A stretch of DNA of 9,515 nucleotides from Bacteroidales bacterium (lineage in GTDB: Bacteria > Bacteroidota > Bacteroidia > Bacteroidales > VadinHA17): assembly GCA_029935275.1 (NCBI GenBank), contig JAOZKQ010000064.1:1-9515 (forward strand). Direction: 5' to 3'. Positions 1-6,649 of this stretch are shown piece by piece; position 1 is the stretch's first letter, and the number at the start of each line of letters is the position of its first letter. The notes below the pieces were generated by a model. That model made no database searches, was not told the origin of the DNA, and was given only the letters and a program-made list of their open reading frames with translations. The translations under genes were made by a program, and so were the position numbers.

Positions 1-124
1 ATAAAAAATAATAAAAATTCAGTATCTATGTATATTTCAGCTAATTGTTATGATTCACATAAAAATTAAACTTTTTCCATTTTTCCCTAATGTGCATTTA
101 TTTTAATGCATTTGTTTCGTTGCT

Positions 125-144
125 ATCCCGATGGCTATCGGGAT
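125..144. repeat. Perfect 8-bp palindrome ATCCCGAT / ATCGGGAT
   Basis: ATCCCGAT (125-132) and ATCGGGAT (137-144) are perfect reverse complements separated by the four bases GGCT, giving a compact GC-containing hairpin in an AT-rich setting. The same core recurs at 204-219, about 75 bp away. No T-tract follows on either side, so it does not look like an intrinsic terminator. A short dispersed palindromic repeat is the simplest reading; a protein-binding operator is possible but is not favoured by its distance of almost 400 bp from the manC start. Confidence 0.6.
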
Positions 145-157
145 TAAATAGTGTCTC

Positions 158-291
158 TTAGAAAACGCCAATAACTACGTTACGCTCATCTCGAAAACAG
201 TCATCCCGATTCATCGGGACTCCTTGATTTTCAAGATTTCGCAAGCACTTCGGCACACTCAGCGTAACACCTTGTTCTTGGCACTTTCTAA
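158..291. repeat. 134-bp imperfect inverted repeat with central palindrome, MITE/REP-like
   Basis: The left arm (158-186) aligns with the reverse complement of the right arm (261-291) at 24 of 29 positions with one 2-base gap. The outer block begins TTAGAAA in both arms, GCCAA follows in both, and the inner block GTTACGCT / AGCGTAAC (179-186 and 261-268) is perfect. The centre holds a second palindrome, TCCCGAT (204-210) and ATCGGGA (213-219). Weaker similarity continues between arms and centre (TCTCGAAAA at 189-197 against the complement of TTTTCAAGA at 228-236), with extra bases in the right arm. Nothing in it codes for protein and I see no target-site duplication. A folded non-autonomous mobile element or dispersed repeat family is inferred. 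The structure is directly visible; the mobility is not shown. Confidence 0.55.
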
Positions 292-522
292 AAAGCCACT
301 TAAAAATAGATAGTTTTTTTAGAAGCACTAAATAGGAAACTATGTTAGCAGGTTCAGACGCCTCTCATCTGCATCAAACTAAACGCATGAACCACGAAGT
401 GCTCGACACAGTTAATTATTCAGGTTAAATGAATATGGAATTTTCAGTGTGAATTAAATTAAATTTAGTAAATTGAAGATTTAAAAAATATTATTAATCT
501 GTCTCATTAAAATATCTAATTT

Positions 523-1614
523 ATGAATAAGAACAATTTTTGTGTAATTATGGCAGGAGGTGTGGGGAGTAGGTTCTGGCCTTTGAGCAGAGCTTCGACA
601 CCTAAACAGTTTTTGGATGTTTTAGGCATAGGGAAAACTTTACTACAGCAGACATTTGACAGGTTTGCTAAAATTTGTCCTAAAGAGAATATTTTTATTG
701 TATCCAACATTGAGTATAAAGATCTGATAAAAAAGCAATTGCCAGAGATGGATGATTTTCAGATCATGCTTGAACCGATGAGAAAAAATACGGCACCCTG
801 CATTGCATATGCAAACTATAGAATTAAGCAGGTTAATGAAAATGCAAACATTATTGTGTCCCCATCTGATCATTTAATTCTGAAAGAAGATGAATTTACA
901 GGAATTGTTCAGGACGGTCTGGATTTTGTTGAAAATAATAATGTATTACTCACATTAGGTATTAAGCCAAGCAGGCCGGAAACGGGGTATGGATATATTC
1001 AGGTTGTGAATAAAGATCTCAATGAAGGGAATCCTAATTTAAAAAAGGTAAAAACATTTACAGAGAAGCCTGATCTTAAGCTGGCAAAGGTATTTGTTAA
1101 AAGTGGCGAGTTTTACTGGAATTCCGGAATTTTTATCTGGTCATTAAAGTCAATCCAAAAAGCACTTGACCTGCATCTTTCTGCAATTTCCAGTTTATTT
1201 AATGAATTGGCAACGGGACTGGAACTACAAGAAGAAGATGAAGTTATTTTATCGGCTTATTCAGATGCTAAGAATATTTCAATTGACTATGGAGTTATGG
1301 AGAAAGCAGATAATGTTTTCGTTTTATGTGCTGATTTTGGTTGGTCGGACCTGGGTACATGGAGTTCTTTGTACGATCAATCAGTAAGGGATGAAAATCA
1401 AAATGCCTTGTTGGGTAAGCATATTATGACTTATGACACTAAAGATTGCCTGATTAGTGTTAAAAATGACAAACTGATAGTCCTCCAGGGTTTGGAAGAA
1501 TACATTGTTGTAGATACGGATAATGCATTATTGGTTTGCAAAATGGGTGAGGAGCAAAAAATTAAGCAGATTGTTAATGATGTTAAAATCCGGAAGGGGA
1601 AGACATATATTTAA
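523..1614 (+). CDS. manC: Mannose-1-phosphate guanylyltransferase (GDP-mannose pyrophosphorylase)
   Basis: This cytoplasmic enzyme makes GDP-mannose from mannose-1-phosphate and GTP, feeding synthesis of mannose-, fucose- or rhamnose-type sugars for surface glycans. The 363-residue protein shows the nucleotidyltransferase signature AGGVGSRFWPLSR at residues 11-23 followed by PKQF (27-30), then EPMRKNTAPC (84-93), PSDH (114-117) with a metal-binding type aspartate, TGYGYI (154-159), FTEKP (179-183), WNSGIF (199-204), SIDYGVMEK (253-261) and GWSDLGTW (273-280). It has the length of the single-domain family and lacks the C-terminal phosphomannose isomerase domain of bifunctional ManC/AlgA proteins. 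The ATG at 523 lies just upstream of the first conserved block, so the start is secure. It stands alone on the plus strand, converging on gldN, with no sugar-pathway neighbours in view. The specificity for mannose over other sugars rests on family resemblance. Confidence 0.93.
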   Translation: MNKNNFCVIMAGGVGSRFWPLSRASTPKQFLDVLGIGKTLLQQTFDRFAKICPKENIFIVSNIEYKDLIKKQLPEMDDFQIMLEPMRKNTAPCIAYANYRIKQVNENANIIVSPSDHLILKEDEFTGIVQDGLDFVENNNVLLTLGIKPSRPETGYGYIQVVNKDLNEGNPNLKKVKTFTEKPDLKLAKVFVKSGEFYWNSGIFIWSLKSIQKALDLHLSAISSLFNELATGLELQEEDEVILSAYSDAKNISIDYGVMEKADNVFVLCADFGWSDLGTWSSLYDQSVRDENQNALLGKHIMTYDTKDCLISVKNDKLIVLQGLEEYIVVDTDNALLVCKMGEEQKIKQIVNDVKIRKGKTYI

Positions 1615-1669
1615 CATGTAATTTTATTCTGTTTAATTTTCAATTCAGAGAGTGTTCAAAAATGAAAAT

Positions 1670-1703
1670 AAAAAAACCGCTTAGTTTACTAAACGGTTTT
1701 TTT
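1670..1703. terminator. Bidirectional intrinsic terminator between manC and gldN
   Basis: The arms AAAAAACCG (1671-1679) and CGGTTTTTT (1694-1702) pair, then one C-A mismatch, then TTAGT (1681-1685) pairs with ACTAA (1688-1692) around a two-base loop. The stem is flanked by an A-run on the left and a T-run on the right, so RNA from either strand ends in a hairpin followed by U residues. It lies 55 bp after the manC stop and 22 bp after the gldN stop, as expected for a terminator shared by two convergent units. Confidence 0.88.
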
Positions 1704-1725
1704 ATTTTATATGAAAGAGCTTTAA

Positions 1726-2595
1726 TTAATACTCCCAAAGATCTTGTTCAAAATCAAATATTACCTTTTTAATTCTTTCAGATTCAAGTAATGCATTCCG
1801 GCCAATTTCATAATCATTAATTTGACGGTTGTCGTAAACATTGGATTCAGCAAGAATATAGCCACTGAACCTTCTTTGTAAAAACATGTCATCGTATGAG
1901 ATTCTTTTGGCATCATTATACCTGTTAAAAGCTTCATTATTCGCAAAAGACCTTCTGAAAGGGTCATATTTTATCCAGAATAACTTCCTTTTTTCAATGG
2001 CATTAGTTTCATTATTTACTGAAATTCTGATTGGGCAAATACCAAGTAATCTTACCTGAAGTGAGGAAAGTTTGCTGTCAAAATACCAAACTTCCTGAAC
2101 GATATATTGCTTAACCTCACCAGATCTTACTTCATTTTCAGAAATTTCCCAAATTCCATTTCCACTACCATCCAAATCCGGAACCCACACTGAGTCAACG
2201 CCAGCACCAAACTTTTTATTTATTTCTGTTTGAGTTATTTGAACAGTCATGTCATCACCTTCATCAGCATCGTACGCAAATACATTCTCACCTGATTTAA
2301 TAGTGTTAAGAATAACATCAATAAGACTATACCAGTCGCCCTGTGGACGTGTTGGATAATAAAGAGGCTGGTTTACTTTTTCCCTCAGGTCAATTAATCG
2401 CCATACTTTTTTTGCCCACATTACATCAGCTTCGCGCAAAGGGGGGTATGGAGCTGGTGTTCGTTGTCCAATTCCCTTTGTATAAATCCACTCTTCCCGT
2501 TGCTGGTCATTTTGCATACTTTGTGCCATTATATTTTGAGCAAGGCTACCAGTCAGCAAAAGTGCTACAGTTAAAATACTTATGATCTTTTTCAT
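1726..2595 (-). CDS. gldN: T9SS / gliding motility protein GldN (PorN)
   Basis: GldN (PorN in Porphyromonas) is a periplasmic component that, with the lipoprotein GldK, forms the ring under the outer membrane in the type IX secretion system and contacts the periplasmic part of GldM. The 289-residue product begins with a clear signal peptide (MKK, a hydrophobic stretch to about residue 19, probable cleavage after MAQ near residue 25). The mature part shows GldN features: the PYPPLREADVMWAKKVWR segment (49-66) followed by an RLIDLREK-type stretch, and the C-terminal tail from SYDDMFLQRRF onward with NDYEIGRNALLESERIKK. It is somewhat shorter than the roughly 340-360 residues I recall for flavobacterial GldN and PorN. 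It is the last gene of the cluster, 23 bp after gldM, preceded by a weak purine-rich AAAGAAG ribosome-binding tract, and followed by the shared terminator. Position and sequence agree, so the call is firm. Confidence 0.93.
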   Translation of the reverse strand: MKKIISILTVALLLTGSLAQNIMAQSMQNDQQREEWIYTKGIGQRTPAPYPPLREADVMWAKKVWRLIDLREKVNQPLYYPTRPQGDWYSLIDVILNTIKSGENVFAYDADEGDDMTVQITQTEINKKFGAGVDSVWVPDLDGSGNGIWEISENEVRSGEVKQYIVQEVWYFDSKLSSLQVRLLGICPIRISVNNETNAIEKRKLFWIKYDPFRRSFANNEAFNRYNDAKRISYDDMFLQRRFSGYILAESNVYDNRQINDYEIGRNALLESERIKKVIFDFEQDLWEY

Positions 2596-2618
2596 CTTAT
2601 ACTTCTTTAATCAATGAA

Positions 2619-4256
2619 TTATTGAATTTTAAATACGATTGCACCATCCAGTCTAACTATTCTTCCATCAGGCCCCTTGGCTTTAATATCCTGAACAATT
2701 AACTGGTCATTTGGTCTAAGGCGACTGAATAATTTCTTTTGTTCTGATGTAAAAGTATTGCTGTTGGCATCACGGTCTATGATAAATCCTTTATCACTTA
2801 TGGAAACCCTGAAGCTTGTAACTGTCCACCGGATATCGAAATCGAAGTTTTCCAAATCAGCTGCAACACCTCTCTGTGCTTTCAACACATTCAGTTTAAT
2901 TAGCCCACCCTTTTTCCCGGCAATTTTAGCTATTGGTGGAGGAACAGGCTTAACCCTGAAAGTAACCGGTTTAAATGTTCTTTTTTGGCCATTTACTTCA
3001 GCAGTAACAGTAACATTAGCATTTCTTCCTGCAACTTTAGGTACTACAATGTAGCTACCTCTGAATTTTTTGGTTTTTCCCTTTTTAATGGTACCGTTTG
3101 ATATGCTAACACTGATCTTACTTCCATCAACTCCTGGTACAGAAACATCAACAGGGTTCTGTACTCCCGTATAAAATACATTCATAGCGGTTGGTGAAAC
3201 TACTACATTAGGTGCTACAACTGTATATTTTTGTTCAAATGGATAGGTTACCTCAGAGCCATCAGGAGCTTTTACAGTAATTAAACCTTTAAATGCTTTT
3301 TCTCCAAGTGATGAGGCCATAGCTGAAAAGTTTCCCATTCCATTATTATCAATTTTTAGTTGCTCGCCTTTACTGATCATCTTATAGCCGGTTGTACCAT
3401 TAGCGTTTTTAACGGTTTTGTAGTTTCCTACAACAATTTTTGGCTTAGCAGTTGTATCCATTGCAGCAATAAATACTTTTGCATTATATTTACTGCCTTG
3501 CATAACATAATTCTGTCCCATTACCTGGGGAACCAGTTTATTTACACGAATATCTTCAGCTCCAATCTGGCTAAAAAAGAAATCCAGGGCATCAGCTTCA
3601 GCATTTCTTACGTCATTTTGAATTTTTGATAAGATAGTAATTACAGCAATCAAAGGAAGTGACTGGAAATTATGATTTTCCCAATTAACTTTTTTCCCAT
3701 CCAATTCTTTAATATCAGCGGTATTCAGACTATTATTAACAGATTTGGTAATATTTGGATGTCCTTCGCCAATTGTGCTTAGAATAAATTCTCTGTATTC
3801 ATCTATAAGAGCTTTAAGATCATATGCTTTTCCATCATTATTTGCTCCGACCATTACCTCAGAGGGAATGTTCATCTCATCAATCTTTTTTATCAACTCA
3901 GTATTTAGCTTACCATCTACAATTGCTTCGCTGTCTTCTCCCTCTGCTTTTGTAACAATCTCAATCTTTAGGCTTTGTAAATAATTATATAATTCATTGG
4001 ATCGGTTTTGGACATCTTTTGCTTTTTTTACCCAAGGTTCGGATTTTTTGGGGTTAGCAATTGATTTGGCAGCAAAATCAGCATAAACTGATTCGTTTTT
4101 TTCCATGAAGTTTTCAGTTGTGTGAACCAGTCCTTCATCAACTCTTTTAAAAGCTTCTACTGCCTCCTTTGATACGTTTAGTGCTAACAGGGCTGTCAGT
4201 ACCAAATACATCATACCAATCATCTTCTGTCTCGGAGTCTCTTTTCCGTGAGCCAT
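2619..4256 (-). CDS. gldM: T9SS motor/periplasmic shaft protein GldM (PorM)
   Basis: GldM is the single-pass inner-membrane protein whose helix sits inside a GldL ring and whose long periplasmic part reaches the GldK-GldN ring, so it is thought to transmit proton-driven motion across the periplasm. The 545-residue product has the typical N-terminus MAHGKETPRQKMIGMMYLVL, with a conserved arginine at position 9, a transmembrane helix at about 12-29, then a mostly helical first periplasmic domain (about 36-222). Beta-rich domains follow, approximately 230-343, 345-437 and 440-545; a proline-rich hinge (KPVPPP, about 436-441) marks the last boundary. This fits the known four-domain D1-D4 layout; domain limits are my estimates. 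Length is slightly above the roughly 515 residues of the Flavobacterium and Porphyromonas proteins. The gene lies 55 bp after gldL and 23 bp before gldN. No truncation or frameshift is visible. Confidence 0.95.
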   Translation of the reverse strand: MAHGKETPRQKMIGMMYLVLTALLALNVSKEAVEAFKRVDEGLVHTTENFMEKNESVYADFAAKSIANPKKSEPWVKKAKDVQNRSNELYNYLQSLKIEIVTKAEGEDSEAIVDGKLNTELIKKIDEMNIPSEVMVGANNDGKAYDLKALIDEYREFILSTIGEGHPNITKSVNNSLNTADIKELDGKKVNWENHNFQSLPLIAVITILSKIQNDVRNAEADALDFFFSQIGAEDIRVNKLVPQVMGQNYVMQGSKYNAKVFIAAMDTTAKPKIVVGNYKTVKNANGTTGYKMISKGEQLKIDNNGMGNFSAMASSLGEKAFKGLITVKAPDGSEVTYPFEQKYTVVAPNVVVSPTAMNVFYTGVQNPVDVSVPGVDGSKISVSISNGTIKKGKTKKFRGSYIVVPKVAGRNANVTVTAEVNGQKRTFKPVTFRVKPVPPPIAKIAGKKGGLIKLNVLKAQRGVAADLENFDFDIRWTVTSFRVSISDKGFIIDRDANSNTFTSEQKKLFSRLRPNDQLIVQDIKAKGPDGRIVRLDGAIVFKIQ

Positions 4257-4311
4257 AGTTTTTTATCTTTTTAAATAATTGTAAGTTTCTTATTTATTTA
4301 AATATTCTTAA

Positions 4312-5214
4312 CTATTTATTCATCACATTCATTGCTGAAAGCATGTTGCCATAAATTGTGTTAAGAGCAGAAAGGTTATCGCTAAGTTTAGTTACTTCTT
4401 CTTTGTAACGTTTGGTGTTGGATGCAGAACTTTGCAGATCTTCCATCATATTTTGAAGTCCTTCATAAAGTACTTCTGTATTTTGTAAATGGTCATTAGT
4501 TCCTTGCAATTGCAATTCATAAGCAGCATTTAATGCAGACAGGTTTTTGTTTAAAGATTCCAGGTGATTTCCATATGATTTGCTACCATCTTCAATATGG
4601 GAGAAAGAATCAGATAAATTTTGATAATTTGAACCGGATTCCGAAATCAAATTAGCAGTTTTATCATAAGAGTCTGATAATTTATCTACAGATTGTTTTA
4701 GGTTTTCAGAAGAATCCACATAATGTTCTGTATGCGAATTTATAGTAGTTGCTGCTTTTTGAACACTATCAACATAGTTGTTTGTTGCAAAAGAAGCATC
4801 GGAAATATCATTCATTTTTTGGGCTGTATCTGAAAGTTTATCTAAACCTGCACCTAATTTTCTGAATAAATCTGGTGAAATTTCAGCATTTTCAAGTAGG
4901 TTGTCAAATTTTTCCAGAGCTGAGCTACTGCCACCTACCGGACGTTTGAAGCTATCCAGGTCATCCTCATCTGATAAGCCGGCAAGTTCCGGATAAACAA
5001 GAGTCCAGTCAACTTCTTCGTGGCTAGGTTCAAAAGCCGAAAAGAAGAAGATAACAGCTTCAGTTAGAAGTCCTATAGTAAGCATTAATCCTGCGAATTG
5101 CCAGTGCTGGATTTTAAAAAGTGCTCCAACAATTACAAGTGATGCTCCAAATCCATATAACTTGGACATAAATTTTTTCCATCCGCTAGTTTGTACAATT
5201 TCAGTAACATTCAT
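4312..5214 (-). CDS. gldL: T9SS proton-channel motor protein GldL (PorL), long form
   Basis: GldL forms the inner-membrane ring that surrounds the GldM helices and uses the proton gradient to power type IX secretion and gliding. Two transmembrane helices are evident at about residues 19-34 and 41-61. Charged or polar residues matching those described as functionally important in Flavobacterium GldL are present: K34 and H37 at the end of helix 1, E52 within helix 2 (TEAVIFFF) and E62 in the SAFEP motif. The cytoplasmic remainder, about 63-300, is acidic then low-complexity helical, rich in S, N, L and D, and probably coiled coil. NLSALN plus Y occurs twice, at 224-232 and 280-288. At 300 residues it is close to Porphyromonas PorL and clearly longer than the roughly 215 residues I recall for Flavobacterium GldL. 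The gene follows gldK by 51 bp and precedes gldM by 55 bp. Confidence 0.95.
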   Translation of the reverse strand: MNVTEIVQTSGWKKFMSKLYGFGASLVIVGALFKIQHWQFAGLMLTIGLLTEAVIFFFSAFEPSHEEVDWTLVYPELAGLSDEDDLDSFKRPVGGSSSALEKFDNLLENAEISPDLFRKLGAGLDKLSDTAQKMNDISDASFATNNYVDSVQKAATTINSHTEHYVDSSENLKQSVDKLSDSYDKTANLISESGSNYQNLSDSFSHIEDGSKSYGNHLESLNKNLSALNAAYELQLQGTNDHLQNTEVLYEGLQNMMEDLQSSASNTKRYKEEVTKLSDNLSALNTIYGNMLSAMNVMNK

Positions 5215-5265
5215 AGTTTTAATTATTTATTTCAATTATTTTTTAGATAGATATTTTTAAAAAAC

Positions 5266-6603
5266 TTATTGTAATCCCATGTATGATCTAACATTTCTAA
5301 AACCAATATATGATTTTGCTGAATCCTGATACTCAAATGAGCGAGTACTTGTTTGAAGGAAGTAAGCAACATCTTTCCATGATCCTCCACGGATAACCTT
5401 CCTTTTCATAATTGCCGGATCATCAGGAAGAGCATTATGTTGGTAATTAGGATTGATATCATGTGTGAAAATGTAAGAAGACTCATCGTAGGAACCTTTT
5501 GTCCACTCAGCAATATTTCCAGCCATATCATACAGTCCAAATTCATTTGGCTCATAAGATGCTACTTTATTTGAGAACAAGGAGCCATCATCTACATAAC
5601 GACCACGTAAAGGTTTAAAGTTAGCAAGGAAGCAACCCTGATCGTTCCTTGTATATAATCCACCCCAGGGATACATTGAAAAATCAAGACCTCCTCTTGC
5701 AGCATGTTCCCACTCAGCTTCTGATGGTAATCTGAATTCCTGTACAAATGCTTCTCCTTGCTGGGCAAGAAATGTATTCAAATACTGAGTTCTCCAGACA
5801 CTGAATGCATTCGCCTGTTTCCAGGTAACTCCAACTACAGGATAGTCATCAAATGAAGGATGCCAAAAGTACATAATTGCCTGGGGTTCATTGTAAGAGA
5901 AAGTAAAGTCCCTGATCCAGACAAGAGTGTCGGGGTAGCAATTTACTTCGTCACGTAATACAAAAGCGCTACGGTCTTTAATTTGTGATTTTTCACCTTT
6001 AAGATTATAAACCTGACCTTCGTATTGTTTTGTTTCAAAATTATAACGATTGGATTCTTTAGCTGCCTGCTTTAGGTCAATCCAAAAATATGAATATGTT
6101 AGTTTACGTGTATCGATTTGTTTTCTTCCAAAATATCTCTCCTCCACAGGATAATACATTTCTTCCATGATATCTGCAATTTCCGGATTATCACGGGTAT
6201 CGATTTTTGTTTCCCAGTTAATTACCGGTGGATCATATTCATCACCATTTTCATCAACTTTAAAGAATCCTTCAATCTGCGCATCTCCAAGTTTATATCT
6301 GATAATGGAATCTCTTACATAATTTACAAACTGACGGTATTCATTGTTTGTAATTTCTGTTTCATCCATCCAAAAAGCATCAACTGTAACAGTTTTGCTG
6401 GTGGTATTCATGCTCCAGGCAACGTCCTGGTCACTGGGACCCATATTGAAACTCCCCTGAGGGATGAATAACATTCCATAAGGATCAGGCTCATACCATT
6501 TTTTTCTTCCCTGAACTCCAACAAGTTCTCCATTATAAGAGTTATCTCCACAGCTTGTGGCAAGAAAGGTTATAACTAATCCGATAATCCATATTTTTTT
6601 CAT
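5266..6603 (-). CDS. gldK: T9SS outer-membrane ring lipoprotein GldK (PorK)
   Basis: GldK is the lipoprotein that forms, with GldN, the ring at the inner face of the outer membrane. I chose the ATG at 6603 rather than the upstream in-frame ATG at 6636 because it gives a compact lipoprotein signal: MKK, hydrophobic core, then ATSC with the lipidated cysteine at residue 18. The 445-residue product has a formylglycine-generating-enzyme (sulfatase-modifying factor) fold: PQGSFNMGP (48-56), DETEITNNEYRQFV (80-93), PVVGVTWKQANAF (255-267), FRLPSEAEWEHAARGG (290-305), FGLYDMAGNIAEW (355-367), RKVIRGGSW (401-409) and IGFRNVRS (433-440). A long insertion of roughly 160 residues separates the second and third blocks, as in GldK relatives. 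Where active enzymes carry catalytic cysteines after the GGS motif, this protein has KDVAYFLQ, so it should be structural and not catalytic. It lies 46 bp after porP. Confidence 0.94.
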   Translation of the reverse strand: MKKIWIIGLVITFLATSCGDNSYNGELVGVQGRKKWYEPDPYGMLFIPQGSFNMGPSDQDVAWSMNTTSKTVTVDAFWMDETEITNNEYRQFVNYVRDSIIRYKLGDAQIEGFFKVDENGDEYDPPVINWETKIDTRDNPEIADIMEEMYYPVEERYFGRKQIDTRKLTYSYFWIDLKQAAKESNRYNFETKQYEGQVYNLKGEKSQIKDRSAFVLRDEVNCYPDTLVWIRDFTFSYNEPQAIMYFWHPSFDDYPVVGVTWKQANAFSVWRTQYLNTFLAQQGEAFVQEFRLPSEAEWEHAARGGLDFSMYPWGGLYTRNDQGCFLANFKPLRGRYVDDGSLFSNKVASYEPNEFGLYDMAGNIAEWTKGSYDESSYIFTHDINPNYQHNALPDDPAIMKRKVIRGGSWKDVAYFLQTSTRSFEYQDSAKSYIGFRNVRSYMGLQ

Positions 6604-6649
6604 AAGTCCAAAAATTTTATCATGCAATAAGTGCAAGATTTAAAATATA

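Larger units (their letters stand above)
1..522. other. Intergenic region without recognisable gene, palindrome-rich
   Basis: No open reading frame of gene-like length or recognisable composition is visible on either strand, and I found no tRNA or rRNA signature. The first 120 bases are very AT-rich and include a small hairpin (TGCATT at 93-98 against AATGCA at 105-110) too weak to call a terminator. Bases 120-300 carry the palindromic repeats listed separately and are clearly richer in GC than the flanks. Bases 300-420 continue this less AT-rich composition, with an 8-bp motif AGCACTTC (244-251) recurring inverted as GAAGTGCT (396-403), so the repeat-derived tract may extend to about 410. 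Bases 420-522 are AT-rich leader for manC. I could not identify a convincing Bacteroidota promoter (TTTG / TAnnTTTG) there; the nearest match, TAAATTTA at 460-467, has no upstream partner. Confidence 0.6.

Noticed and set aside
93..110. Small hairpin TGCATT / AATGCA as an intrinsic terminator
   Set aside because: The stem is six AT-rich pairs with no proper T-run after it, and no gene ends upstream of it within the window.
345..380. Possible tRNA fragment because of a GGTTCA-type stretch
   Set aside because: The bases after GGTTCA do not form a T-arm, and no acceptor or anticodon stem can be drawn around it.
120..420. CRISPR array
   Set aside because: The repeats are two inverted palindromes with different loops, not regularly spaced direct repeats with unique spacers, and no cas genes are present.
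2758..3054. Plus-strand ORF of 98 codons inside gldM
   Set aside because: It is antisense to a well-conserved coding region, with no independent support such as motifs or a ribosome-binding site.
6118..6471. Plus-strand ORF of 117 codons
   Set aside because: It lies wholly within gldK on the opposite strand, and its translation has no recognisable family features.
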